Shown piece by piece: positions 10,307-21,145 of a DNA stretch of 64,000 nt (position 1 is the stretch's first letter; every line of letters starts with the position of its first letter). Under the pieces are notes generated by a model, which was not told the DNA's origin, ran no database searches, and saw only the letters and a program-made list of their open reading frames with translations. The translations under genes were made by a program, and so were the position numbers. Location of the stretch: contig OY821772.1 in the NCBI GenBank assembly GCA_963682175.1, positions 60,162,925-60,226,924 of the forward strand, in the 5' to 3' direction. The stretch comes from Triglochin maritima (lineage: Eukaryota > Streptophyta > Magnoliopsida > Alismatales > Juncaginaceae).

Positions 10307-12566
10307 GCTTAGGCGGGAGCCTCTTCTGAGGCATTGGGGTTATGTTGATGTTGATGATGTTATTTAAGCAACCATTCTAGAGCTGTTATTTGAGCAAACG
10401 TTTTGGTATCACAAATTGAGTCATGTCCTTATTGAATTGTAGGACAAGCATCTTTTTTCCCTAAATTGTCCACATGATGTCAGTATATTATGGTTTTGCA
10501 TAGTTAGTTCACAGATTGTGTAGGTGGTGTCTAGTAAGTAGACCTGGTTCCCTGAATTGCATAGTTGCCGTGAAAGATTGTTTGTTTAGGTTGTTTGTAG
10601 TTAGTAGTAGCTCCGCATACCTGATAGCCTAAAAAATATTGCCTCCTTCTTGAGATACTTGTCTGATGATTCATTTGAAGAAAGAAAAATCTCTATTGTT
10701 GTTCGAAGGCCTCCAATTTAGTACTTATGATTTCGCTGCAATTTTGAGATGATATTTTTTGTTTCGGAAAATGCCAACTTTTTCCTAATCTCCACCATTG
10801 CAGATTATAGGTCAACTTTATGACAACACTCAAACAATTCTTAACAAGAATCTGGCCGACTGGGAACACTACTGCCTCCACAATTGTTTTGTCATTCCCG
10901 AGGGATTCTCACTGCAAGCACGAGTAAGTTTTTCAAATTTATGAATGGATGATAGAGTTAGCTTCTGTATTTATTTCAACAGAAACATTCTTCCAGCAAC
11001 TTCTGCATTATGGTTCCTCAAGAAGCATCACAGCTATTGTTTCTTTTTATCAAGTAAGGCAATGTCTGCAGGCTTGACCATGGTCTGACTTTGTGCATTG
11101 TCTTGATACCTTCTGATGTGAATGTTCTAATGTTCTATTTTTGCACCCATAAACTAGAAAAATAACATACTTAAGATATGATTAATGTTGACAAATTAAT
11201 CCAACCAAACTTTCTTAAAGAAAGTGGCAAGGAATAAGGATGGATGGATTGTGTAGCTGACTGTGCTCTAGGTGGGTAAGTCCTGCAACTCTGCAAGGTT
11301 AAGATTAAGTCAATTATAATGAACATACGACAGAGTGCTAAATTTTCAGTACTTTAAACTATGTAAATATGGTATGACAATTGACATTGTAGTCTGTGAT
11401 GGACAACCTTAACCAATGTTCCGTGATATGTTTTGACCATTTTTCCGTGTCGATAAAATTCGGTTCAACTTTTCTCCTTTTCTCGTGTTATAATTTTTTT
11501 AAGAGTTTATTTTATAAGGTTTTTGTCCTACGGAAATGTGTAAAGGCAGGGGCCAGGGATTGCTGAAAAATTGACCACTTCATATTAATTGTATGTTTAC
11601 TCTTGTTCTGTTTTTGACACCGCATAAGACGACATGTTCTACAGTATGTGGAGTTCCATCCTTGGGTGTCTGGTCGTAGATGAAGCTCATTCTCGTGCCA
11701 GAATGGTGCCTTGTGGTTGTTTCGAATGTCGGAGACACATTTGTTATGATACATGTCAAACATTATTTGCTACATTGAATAAATCAAGATTTCCATCATT
11801 CTCTATGATGCACGACCACTTCATCAAGAGACTAATTATTCCCTCGTGTTACAACGCAGGAATCATCTGATTATATTTCAGCACTTAAAGATAGTCTACT
11901 TGATGATGACATCGACAAAGAGATACAATCCTTAAGGGATAAACTAGTAAAGGTAAGCAGCGCTTGTTACTAACTACCTAAAATATGTTTTGGCATTGGA
12001 TGCAGTTACTGATATGATGTTGCAGTTGCCTTGTTCCTTCCATTAATGATATCTGTTAGCCTTTTTGCCCAGGTTCAGAAAGAATCAATAGAGCTGCAGA
12101 GAACAACACTTGTACTGGAGAAAGAATCTGCTTTTGTCACCAATTGTGATAGTAAAATAGCAGAGACACTCCAATTGTACCAAGAAAACAAATATCAGGA
12201 CCTCATCAGAGGTACATGAGAACCATAGTACCCGAGAAATATCTTCTTTTGATGCATGCTTGTTATTATATTACCTTATATTTCCTATGATTTATGTCTT
12301 AATCACCTGCAGATGTTGGAAAAGCTTCATCTGTTCTGCACGGAGCGGTGCAGAATTTGCGAAAGAGGAAGCAAAATCACGGAAACCTTCCTATTCCAAA
12401 GAGGGACAATATGAATTGTAAAGTTGGTGAGCATTCTGGTTCTCTCGGATAGATGAAATTATCTTAATATCTAATCTTTGTTCTCTGTGTTTATTGTTGT
12501 TTTGCAGAACGGTTGGTAGATCTTGAAAAGGCTGTAGATTTTTTGAAGAATAGGGGAGGAATCTGA
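8759..12566 (+). CDS. MIS12: MIS12-like kinetochore protein
   Basis: Seven exons: 8759-8871, 8943-8977, 10811-10923, 11860-11952, 12073-12211, 12313-12426, 12508-12566. Phases join into 221 residues, against roughly 240 in other plants. The N-terminus LNPNLFVNEVFNSVHDLLEE and the block WEHYCLHNCFVIPEGFSL are the conserved plant MIS12 signatures. The rest is mainly helical and ends VDLEKAVDFLKN before TGA. MIS12 is a subunit of the outer-kinetochore MIS12 complex, which links centromeric chromatin to the NDC80 complex during chromosome segregation. Intron 1 is only 71 bp. Intron 2 (8978-10810) holds LINE and SINE-like insertions. The join between exons 2 and 3 (GGTTL then GQLYDN) is about ten residues shorter than usual, so a small exon may be missing from this model. 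A hAT-type repeat abuts the 5' end. Confidence 0.88.
9771..9975 (-). mobile_element. 3' end of a LINE (RTE-like), 5'-truncated, in MIS12 intron 2
   Basis: On the minus strand the segment encodes GRGRPQLTWEETVKRDIKDW, the C-terminal motif of plant LINE reverse transcriptases. A short 3' UTR follows, ending AAGGCTTTGTTGTTGTTG. Only the last 200 bp or so survive. The TTG-repeat tail is typical of RTE-type elements and of SINEs that borrow their tails. Confidence 0.75.
10079..10379 (+). mobile_element. Au-SINE-like retroposon copy A with 20-bp target duplication
   Basis: A 20-bp direct repeat, TTATTTAAGCAACCATTCTA, is at 10079-10098 and 10360-10379 and brackets an insert of 261 bp (10099-10359). 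The 3' half has GCGTACATCCGACC, GCTTAGGCGGGAGCCTCTTC and a TTGATGTTGATGATG tail, which resembles plant Au SINEs. The 5' half (TGACATTTGGAGCATCATGG onward) is shared with copy B at 34754-35016, but I do not recognise it and see no clear pol III A/B boxes. A C29 tract occupies 10276-10304. Confidence 0.8.
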
Positions 12567-14519
12567 ATGTCAGTACGCATTACTTTCCTTATCTCTAACG
12601 GAAGCTGTTCCTTAGGGTGCATTATTATGTACAACCGAAAATGCCTATGCAGTGTTGATGGTGTGAGGTGAGAGTTTATTTTCAGCTTATTTCATTGTTG
12701 GCAGGAAAGAGCAGAAGTTAAGGATGCCATGCATCGTGTAAGTTTTTTACCCCATGAATAGATGACTTTGTGAGAATCACATTGACTTGAAAAATAATGA
12801 ATTCATATGAATCCACATTATCCACTTAAATAATGAAATTCAATCTCTCACACCAAAATGACAATACTAGTATAGATCCAAAGTGCATATTGCCATTCAG
12901 CCATTTTTTACCAAAGGTTTTTTGTTCTGCTAATGATAATTATGGGAGGTAAAATAAATCGTATCAATTATATTGGGAGTTCAATAGTGGGATGTGGTTA
13001 TGCAATTCACTTTGATTAAAATAAATCCTATCAATTATAAAAAATAATTTATGAGGGTATGAGTACCTTGCTTCAAAATTAATTCAAATCTTGCCCATGT
13101 CTCTTTTTATTTTTACCCTTATCTTAGTAAATTCTTGCATTTTACGTATAATCTGGTTTGCATCTTAATCAAATTAGGTAATTTATAGTTTTTTCTCCAA
13201 GGTAAGTAGCTATTTGTTCTTGTATGTTTCCTAATTTCAAACCAATTTTATTCTCTTTGTTGTTATTTTTTACACACGTAACAGTTATGGAATCTAACAG
13301 TTTGACAACAAAAACGTCAACTTTTTTCAGTTATGAAATCTTATTATAAGTAGAATTAAAAAGTCGTAATCTAACTAATGTGATGGGCTGACTGTGAAGT
13401 ATTGAAATGCATAAAGAAAGTGTTTGAACTGAATGCTAAGTTGAAGTCAAGACTTGATTTATTATTTGTGTGTTGGTTGTTGCAATAAATGAATTTCGAT
13501 GTTGACCAGGAAATGAATTTGTCGTAATGGTACAATTTTACCCCAAGTAGCAGAAATGTTGGTGAGAACTTCGATCGCGAGAAAGTAATCCCAAACTCCG
13601 AACTAAACCTAACAATAATAAAAACACCCTAAAATTCACAAATCCTTCAACAAAAACAAGCCAAAAAATCACAAATCCCTTGAAAAATTATAAGCTCGAG
13701 GTGGAAGGAGGGTGGATCCCGGAGCATATGTGGATAATGTGAGGAGATGGACGGCGTTACTCTCTCTCTTTTATAGTAAGGTCTTCACTCATGAATCCAG
13801 AAACATTTTTACCAAAGGAAGTAGAATGCATGAACATGTTGTGTCTTTTTTTTTCTAATAAAATTCACATATGTGTTCAAATATGTGTCCGTTCAAATAC
13901 ATCTACAGTTGTTGATAGGGTTTCTGATAATCTCATTATTCTATAGGCAAGAAGTTTCTCTTTAGTTCTCTTCTAACCGTGACTGGGGCCTATAAATTAG
14001 AAACTACTACAATTTACTTTTTGAACAAAAAAAAACTTCAAAATTGATGTCACATAATTTGATTGGAAGACATCAAACTTACCAATGAAAGTGATAGACG
14101 AACTACTTTGGTTCACAACTTGTGTTTCTCTTTTCGCTACTGATTTCCAATAAAACAATTCTGACTTGTATACATTTGCTTCAGTTTGCAAGTAAATTAA
14201 CTTCAAACAAAATCATCCTACCAAAAAAAAGACCATACAATATGACATGCGATTGTTAACTTAATTTTGGAAGCAATAGTGTACTATGTAGAAAATTAAA
14301 TAATCAAAGCTTGAATTGTTGATTGTCTGTGCAATCAAACGGGCAAACCCCTGCTCAAAAATCTTTGAGGCATAATTTAGAATATTGGCATTCTATAATT
14401 GTGGTTGTCTAGTACTAATCACTTAATACCTGAATGTGGCATAGTTCAAAAATATCAAAGCTCTGACATTCTATTATTACCAGATAGTTGTCGAATACTA
14501 ATCTCACTTGTTAATAGCT
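12567..14519. other. Downstream flank of MIS12, no recognised gene
   Basis: The first 200 bp may hold the MIS12 3' UTR, including a possible small UTR exon near 12704-12737. The rest is AT-rich, with nothing I can identify. Confidence 0.4.
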
Positions 14520-14660
14520 GTGTAACATCCCGAGCCCGGACAGTGGACTTAGTGTTGGGGTCAAGCAAATTGTCCGTGATATGACTGAGGCACAAGAAAG
14601 ACTACGTAACATTTTGTTGGCAGTAAAGGAGAAATTCTCGTAGGATAATCTCAATGAAAC
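14520..14660 (-). mobile_element. Terminus of a gypsy-type LTR (3' end on minus strand)
   Basis: TGTAACATCCCGAGCCCGGA begins the segment; its complement ends GTCCGGGCTCGGGATGTTACA-like, the usual 3' end of a class of plant gypsy LTRs. Its partner 5' end is probably at 22194 on the same strand, with nested insertions between. No matching 5-bp target duplication was found at the two ends. Confidence 0.5.
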
Positions 14661-15394
14661 ACACATTTATAACTTCAGAGGCGGAGGCGGCTCCAGCGGA
14701 CGCCCGACTCAAAAAAAAAAAAATTTAAAAAACTAAACAAGACATTTTACCAGATTTTAGTCATCTGGGATGTCCGATGACTCTTTTCCTGACCTCTGAT
14801 ACATTATTTCTGGTGAATATGAGAGTAATACGAAGAGAGAGTGGTGTTAGGAGAGTGAAATGAAGAGTTATATAAGTATAAAAGGTAGAAGGACAAAATT
14901 GTAATCTGTACTAACTATAAGAAGGTGGGTGGGTCGGGCAGTTTAGGATCAGAAGGAATTGGAAATGATGGATGGGTATGAAGAATAAGAAGGTGGGTGG
15001 GTCGTACGATTAAATGTGAGGTAAATTTGAAAAAGAATTGTGCAAATTTGTGATGGCTGAATTTGAAAAAGGTCATGGAAATTTTGCAAAAAAAATTTAA
15101 ATGAGCATAAAAAAAATGTTGGTTTGATTATGGTAGGATTCCTAGGCTAATTGGGCCCGTCGGACACCGACCAGTTATCCTTCCACTGTTGGTAGCGGGA
15201 GGTAATGCTGCTCTGTGAAACCAGCCTCACACGGTTTCCTCCACTCCAGGAGTACTACGAACCAAGCCTTCGCCCGGATCAAAGAACTCGACTATCAACT
15301 TGGAACGGGCGGGCCAGGGTGAAGTCCAAGACAAACCCACCGTGGAAACCTCTTACCAACCATCCCAACAATTTAATACCCCCACTTGGGTCAC
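14661..15394. other. LTR-nest filler, unassigned
   Basis: Contains a duplicated GAAGGTGGGTGGGTCG word at about 14923 and 14990 and a GC-rich block from 15140. It is probably LTR-derived, but no ends are defined. Confidence 0.3.
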
Positions 15395-16832
15395 AAGCAT
15401 GCGCTACAATGCTCGGTGGAACTCTAATCTGGACATAAGGTCATGTAGCATGAATTGCTATAACGAGCTTTCGATGTGGGATTAATTATTTCACAGCTGC
15501 CAAGATCCAGCCAATAAATTTCATCCTAAAAATAGTCGAGAGCTTTGTATATTTTGGTTTAATCGGCTAATCTTTTCGACGTCATTATAGTTTCATATGT
15601 CTATTTCTTGTCTTCGGAAGTATGAATATTTCTAAAAAGTTTTAAATTATAGCTTCAGTTTTAATTTTCAAGGTTTTGCTAAATTACATGTTAACTTCTT
15701 TCTGAGCTTGATAGCTGCTGCCTGCTAGGCTTTGTAAAGGTATAGATTTTGGGGAAATGATTCATGGAAACTACAAATTTTTTTTAATTATAATCCTTTA
15801 CTTGTTGGGGGTCGAACTATTAAGTGACGGGCAAATATCGTTTGTTCTTCTTCCTCCGACAAAAATGATAGTATAAGGAGGTCGACTTGTTGCTTCTTTC
15901 AATGAAATGTTGGATCATTTCTAGTACTCGACGAACTAAAGGCTCCCATTGATCCTTCGACGATTGTTCTATTCTTACTAGTTAATTGATTGTTTTTTAA
16001 ACATTATATTTTGTTGTGCATGTATGGATATAGTCAAAGAGTTGTTTCGGTTTAATAGAGCAAATTAAGTGATTGGTAGGAAGAAACATGAAAAGTTGGT
16101 TGCCTTATCTCCATACTTCAAATCGTTCCAATCATTAAATTTTTGTAGGAAACTCAATGAAATGGGCAGAAAAGGCAGTTCCAAATGACGATCAAAGACC
16201 AAAACACATGTTGTCTTTGACAGGTTGGAGTGTTGTCTGCACTTGAACAAAATGACAGTCCCTTGGTACTTATTCTCGTCATAATAATTCTTTAGACTGA
16301 GTGTTGGCTTCTGAGTTTATTTTTTGTTTTCGTATAGGAAGGCGACAATAACACAACCTGCTCGTCTAAGTTGTGCTTTGTTCGCAATTTTTTGCGATCG
16401 CTATGGACATAGACTCTTTGATGAACTTGCTTTGATTTGGATTGGTATGTTTTGGTTGGGCTCGAGGTCGACATAAAAAACTGATTTCAAAATCAACTTT
16501 GAACATTATATGTTTGAAACGTCTTGTGCTTGGATTGGTAATCTGACATATCAACAGCTTGACCTTGGGTTATCCACGTATTCTTTTATTGGGGGGGGGG
16601 GGGGGGGGGGATTCTGTATGATGTTTCAGCTTAGTATAAGATAATTGACTGACTTAAGGAGATTAATTAAGCTTGATTTGGAATGATATAGCATGCGCTA
16701 CCATGTTCGGCGGTTGCGGTGGCTGGAGGTAGAATGATATAGCATGATTTCTGTAAACCGCGTTCGATGTGGGACTCATAATTCATCTGCCAAGATCCAA
16801 GCAATAAATTTCATCCTAAAAATAGTTGACCA
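15395..16832. repeat. Diverged 145-bp repeat, two copies (15395-15540 and 16688-16832)
   Basis: Both copies run from AGCATGCGCTAC through TTCGATGTGGGA to CCAATAAATTTCATCCTAAA or its AGCAATAAATT variant. The GATGTGGGA word is common at plant LTR ends. About 1.15 kb lies between them with no coding signal, so they may be remnant LTRs of a very small element. Confidence 0.5.
16591..16610 (+). repeat. G20 homopolymer
   Basis: Twenty consecutive G. Its length may not be reliably assembled. Confidence 0.9.
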
Positions 16833-17658
16833 TGCATGAGGCGTGTTATGAACCACCGCACACCTAACAAAAATTAATTATCTATTTCCAAGCCAATAAA
16901 GTGTGTACCGAACTATTATTAGGGGCTTCTTTCTCGGCCGAAAGTTTCAGATCCGGAATCATTTTGGGTTAATAAAATTTGCCTGTCACTCTTAATTACA
17001 AACACCAAATTTTGGCTTAAAAGTTTTCAAATCCAGTTGACAGTAAAAATCTTCGACAGTCGCAACTCGCCAAGTGAGCAACTTAATTGGACAAGTATAT
17101 TTTTCCACCAAATTGTTTGACTGCCGATTGGTTAATAATGAAACGATTTCAATTTTAAATATGTTTGGTTATGTGTAACTATCTCTTTTTCTCTGAAAAA
17201 ATGGACCACTAAACAATATGTATTGGTTGAGTTCATCAAAAAGTAGTGCAGTAAATTTCAAATGCACCTGAAGACCGTCAATCTAATTAATGGACTGGAA
17301 AATTCGGATCCTAATCTTTGTGGATTCCACATGAATTAAAGTGGTTAATAATTTTAACAAACTTGAAAACATGAAGTGTCACTTTGAAATAACAGGACAG
17401 GGTCGTAACAAACCTACAATTGGATGAGTTCACGTAATTAGCACTCCTATTTCCTACAAAATGAATAAAACCCAAAAATCTCTCAACAACAATTCGCAAG
17501 TATTCGATTGTGGAAACATGACACCATATCGAAAGAAAATTAACAAATTCAATCGATTTGATCATCTCGAATAAAAACTGTCACAAATTCTACCTTCGTC
17601 TCTCTAATATCTTATTGGATGCTCATAGGAGGCGGATCCAGAACCAAAATTCGTGTGG
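16833..17658. other. AT-rich filler, nothing recognised
   Basis: No coding or repeat signal that I can define. Confidence 0.4.
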
Positions 17659-17666
17659 GGGCAGAC

Positions 17667-17950
17667 TAGGGCTGTGCATTCGGTCCGGACCGAAGACCGG
17701 ACCGGACCGAACTGGTCTGGACCGGAAACCGGACCGGACTGGACCGGTTGGATTCGGTCCGGTCCAGGACCGACTTTTAACCTTAAATTTAAAAAAACAA
17801 AAACAAAAACTGGACCGGACCGATCCGAAACCGAATTTCCAAAATTGTCCAGACCGGAACCCGAACCGGTTGGTTCCGGTCCGGACCGAACCCTGACCGA
17901 CCGGTCGGTCCGGTCCAGTTGACCGGACCGACGGTTTCTGCTCAGCCCTA
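17667..17950. mobile_element. hAT-type element filled with GGACCGGACC words
   Basis: Left end TAGGGCTGTGCATTCGG; right end TTCTGCTCAGCCCTA. The flanking octamers GGGCAGAC (17659-17666) and GGGCAGAT (17951-17958) differ at one base, as expected for an 8-bp hAT target duplication. The 284-bp interior consists largely of CCGGACC / GGTCCGG words around an A-rich core. Overlapping ORFs of about 110-120 codons on both strands are artefacts of the repeat. Confidence 0.85.
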
Positions 17951-18059
17951 GGGCAGATTGTCTCCACATTGGTCAAATATTTTTTGAAGACCCACAACTT
18001 TAAGTTGATATTTTAAATTAATTAATTTTTTTTTGAAAATATCCTTCCTATTTTTAACG

Positions 18060-18553
18060 TTTTTCTAAGTCTGAATACATTAAAATTCAAACATCCAAAA
18101 TAAATCTCAAACACTCCAAGCCTCCAATTTCCACACTTAGTGATCAATTCACTATTTCTACTCAAGTGTGCTCAAGTTAGAGAGTGTATTCCACTCAAGT
18201 TCTCAGTTGTAAAAGAAACAATGACTTCGGTGAAAGCCCGAAGTGTCCTCTCGGATTGTGAGAGAAGAAAGTCAAGCTCACGAGGCTGTTCGTGGAGCTT
18301 GTTTTGTAAAAGGCGTTCTCTCCCGACCCGGAACGGGGAGTGGATAGTGAAGACGCGAGCGGAGCTTGCAAGAGAGGACGTAGGCGGTGACCGAACCTCT
18401 GTAAAACCCCCGTGTCCATTGTGGTTTGCATTTCTAGTCCTTACTTGCTTGTTTAGTTTAAATTCCGCTGCATATCCTTGATTGTTTAAACAAATAGAGA
18501 TTTAGGTGATTAGCCTTAATTGTGGACCCATGAGCCACACGATCCTACACAAC
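18060..18553 (+). mobile_element. Probable copia-type LTR fragment
   Basis: Low-complexity leader words (CACTCAAGTTCTC, GTGCTCAAGTTAG) are followed by a GC-rich block (GAAGACGCGAGCGGAGCTTG, GTGACCGAACCTCTGTAAAA). This order resembles the R/U5 part of SIRE-like copia LTRs. It ends at the junction with the solo LTR at 18554. The assignment rests on resemblance only. Confidence 0.4.
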
Positions 18554-19751
18554 TGATGCATTGCATACATTGCATCATATGTCTTTCATTTAGATTAATT
18601 TTATATCAATAAATGCTACTAAGGTATGTGTTTAGTCTTATTTATAGAATACAGGGACTTGAATGCAAATTACCCATATCCCGAGCATAAACGCGTGCAA
18701 GAGACTCATTTCTATCATAAAGACCAAGTCAAGATTATCGGGAGTCAAATGGAAGTCAATCCAAGCATAAAAGCATTCAAAGACCTAATTACAAAAAGGT
18801 CAAGGACTTAAGCACAAAATTAGCCAGGGACTTAAATGCAAAAAGTCGAGGACCCGAATGCAAATTAAAGTACCAAAATATTATTTTGGAGAAGTTCTAA
18901 AGAAAAATCAATTTGGATCTCCAAATATATGAAGGAATTAATTCGGAGCTCGAAAGAAATGAAAGAAATCAATCCAGACGCCCAAAGGACAGTTAAATCA
19001 TACCATAAACACAGGAAAAATCCGGATTGAATCAGAGCAAATATTGCGGCGAAATCGCCGCACCTTACATGTATTATGCGGCGGAAATGCCGCACCCCTT
19101 GCGATCCGTGACCCCGGATTTTGTCCAGTCATGTATTGACGCGTGTACTTTCCTACTTTATACTTATGTCCCTTGTATCGGCTATAAATAGCCCCGAAAC
19201 GATGTTGTGAAGAGTCTTAGTTTTTGTTCTATACTTTAGTAATAAAATTATGTTCTTTTATTTCTTGTTTTTAGTTTTCTTTTGTAGTTTCTCTAGGACC
19301 CCTTCTCCTTCCCTCCATCCATGAGTTTCTAACTCTCTCCAAAGGGTGGGGGTGACTGATTTAGGGTGATGAGAAGAAGAATAATGTTATTATTTTAATT
19401 TCGTGTTAGTATATTTTGATTACTTGAGTTTATGTTGAATCATTTATCATGTAATGCTTCATAACTAATGTGATTTATTATAAGTTTCAGAATTCTCTAA
19501 TCAAAACCCGATATTTAAACCTCCACCCGCTGGACTCCCATCCATCTTTGTTTTATTTTCTTTTTAGTTTTTGTTGTTCTTGCTTTAGATAATTAAAAAC
19601 CAAAAATCTCAAACCAAACTTATTTTTCTCTCTTTCCTTCCCTAATCGAAAATCACAAAAATAACAATATCTCTCCCTCCTTATACTCGATCCGTACTTG
19701 CCACGTCTTCATTGACGTCGTGCACTTGCGGTATAAATTTAATTCTCATCA
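18554..19751 (+). mobile_element. Solo LTR 1 (Ty3/gypsy-like), about 1.2 kb
   Basis: Starts TGATGCATTGCATACATTGC and ends AATTCTCATCA. A promoter-like CTATAAATAGCCCCG is at about 19181 and AATAAAATT polyA-type words follow. The LTR-end block TTGCCACGTCTTCATTGACG and CACTTGCGGTATAAA is typical of plant gypsy LTRs. Flanks ACAAC and ATAAC match at 4 of 5. No internal region or primer-binding site follows, so it is a solo LTR. Confidence 0.8.
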
Positions 19752-19906
19752 ATAACATACGTCCAACACAACATCGGACGACACAAACACAAGCCGGAAC
19801 ATTGTCGACACCATCATCGTCGGCAAAAATCTCGGCGGCAACGTCGGCATATCCTCGGCGGTACAACATACGTCCAGCACAACATCGGACGAGTCCAGAG
19901 CGTAGT
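19752..19906 (+). mobile_element. Host segment between the solo LTRs, part of an older inverted LTR copy
   Basis: The stretch from 19864 joined to 21151-21177 (skipping solo LTR 2) aligns with the reverse complement of about 21381-21446, with around 85% identity by eye. This shows an older gypsy-type LTR fragment lying opposite to the one ending at 22194. ACGTCCAACACAACATCGGA recurs as ACGTCCAGCACAACATCGGA inside it. Confidence 0.6.
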
Positions 19907-21145
19907 TGATGCATTGCATACATTGCATCATATGTCTTTCATTTAGATTACTTTTACATCAATAAATGCTACTAAGGTATGTGTTTAGTCTTATTTACAG
20001 AATACAGGGACCTGAATGCAATTTACCCACATCCCGAGCATAAACGCGTACAAAAGACTCGTTTCTATCATAAAGACCAAGTTCAAGTTTATCGGGCTTC
20101 AAATGGAAATGTATCCAAGCATAAAAGCATTCAAGACCTAATTACGAAAAGAACAAGGACTTAAGCACAAAAGTAGCCGGGAACTTAATTGCAAAAAGTG
20201 AAGGACCTAATTGCAAATCACGAGTAGCTTTTATTATTATTATGGAGAAAATATAAAGAAAAATCAATGTGGATCTCCAAATATATGAAGAAATTAATTC
20301 GGATCTCCAAAGATATGGAAGAATCAATCCAGACGCGCAAATGACATTGAAATCATACCATAAACACACAGGAAAAATCCGGGTCGATTCTGAGCCAAAA
20401 AGGTGGCGATTCCGCCGCACCTCAAGAGCAAATTGCGGCGAATCCGCCGCACCTCAAGAGCAAATTGCGGCGAATCCGCCGCACCAAATTAGATGCATGC
20501 TCTAAAAATTTTACCTGTTGCGTGTTGACGCGTGTACTTTCTTATTTCATGCTTAGGTCCCTTGTATCGGCTATAAATAGCCCCGAGAACGATGTTGTGA
20601 GGAGTTCTTCCTTTTGTTCCATAATTTAGCAATAAAATTCTGTTTCTTTTATTTTATGTTTTTAATTTTCTTTTCTTAGTTTCTCTAGGACCCCTTCTCC
20701 CTCCCTCCATCTATGAGTTTCTAACTCTCTCCAAAGGGTGGAGGTGATGGAATTAGGGTTAGAGAATGATGAATGCATGTTATTATTTTAAGTTCATGAT
20801 TAGTGTATTTTGATTACTTGAGTTTATGTTAAGTCATTTATCTTGTAATGCTTCATAACTAACATGATTTACAATAAGTTTCAGTAATTCTCTACTCTAA
20901 ACCTAAATCTAAACCTCCACCCCACGGATTCTCCTCTTTGTTCTTGTTTTAATTTTAATTGTTCTTATTTCGTACTTTAGATAATTAAACCAAAAATACC
21001 AAAAACCCAACTTATTTCTTCTTCCTTCTTCCTCTTAATCGAAAACAACATCAACTACGAAATCTCTCCCTCCTTGTGTTCGACCCGTACTTGCCACGTC
21101 TTCATAGACGCCGTGCACTTGCGGTATAAATTTAATTCTTCATCA
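19907..21145 (+). mobile_element. Solo LTR 2, same family, with perfect target duplication
   Basis: Begins TGATGCATTGCATACATTGC and ends TTCTTCATCA, flanked by GTAGT at 19902-19906 and 21146-21150. It shares the full layout of solo LTR 1, including CTATAAATAGCCCCG near 20569. It differs by a tandem hairpin unit (GCGGCGAATCCGCCGC) at 20403-20485. A solo LTR with an exact 5-bp duplication is the expected product of recombination between the two LTRs of one insertion. Confidence 0.9.
20403..20485. repeat. Tandem hairpin units inside solo LTR 2
   Basis: Three units of about 31 bp, each with a GCGGCGAATCCGCCGC-type palindrome and the linker ACCTCAAGAGCAAATT. Solo LTR 1 has only a diverged pair of such hairpins. 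Confidence 0.85.

Noticed and set aside
11634..11870. 78-codon ORF inside MIS12 intron 3
   Set aside because: Does not match MIS12 and would break the frame; the flanking splice sites used by exons 3 and 4 are consistent without it.
17604..17997. Four overlapping ORFs of about 90-124 codons on both strands
   Set aside because: Produced by the GGACCGGACC word array of a hAT-type element; proline/arginine/glycine repeats in every frame.
18140..18481. 113-codon plus-strand ORF with a hydrophobic C-terminus
   Set aside because: Falls within a copia-type LTR-like block; no homologous protein recognised.
18554..21145. An LTR retrotransposon with two LTRs and a tiny interior
   Set aside because: The second LTR has its own exact target duplication and the 155 bp between them belong to an older LTR copy, so two solo LTRs fit better.
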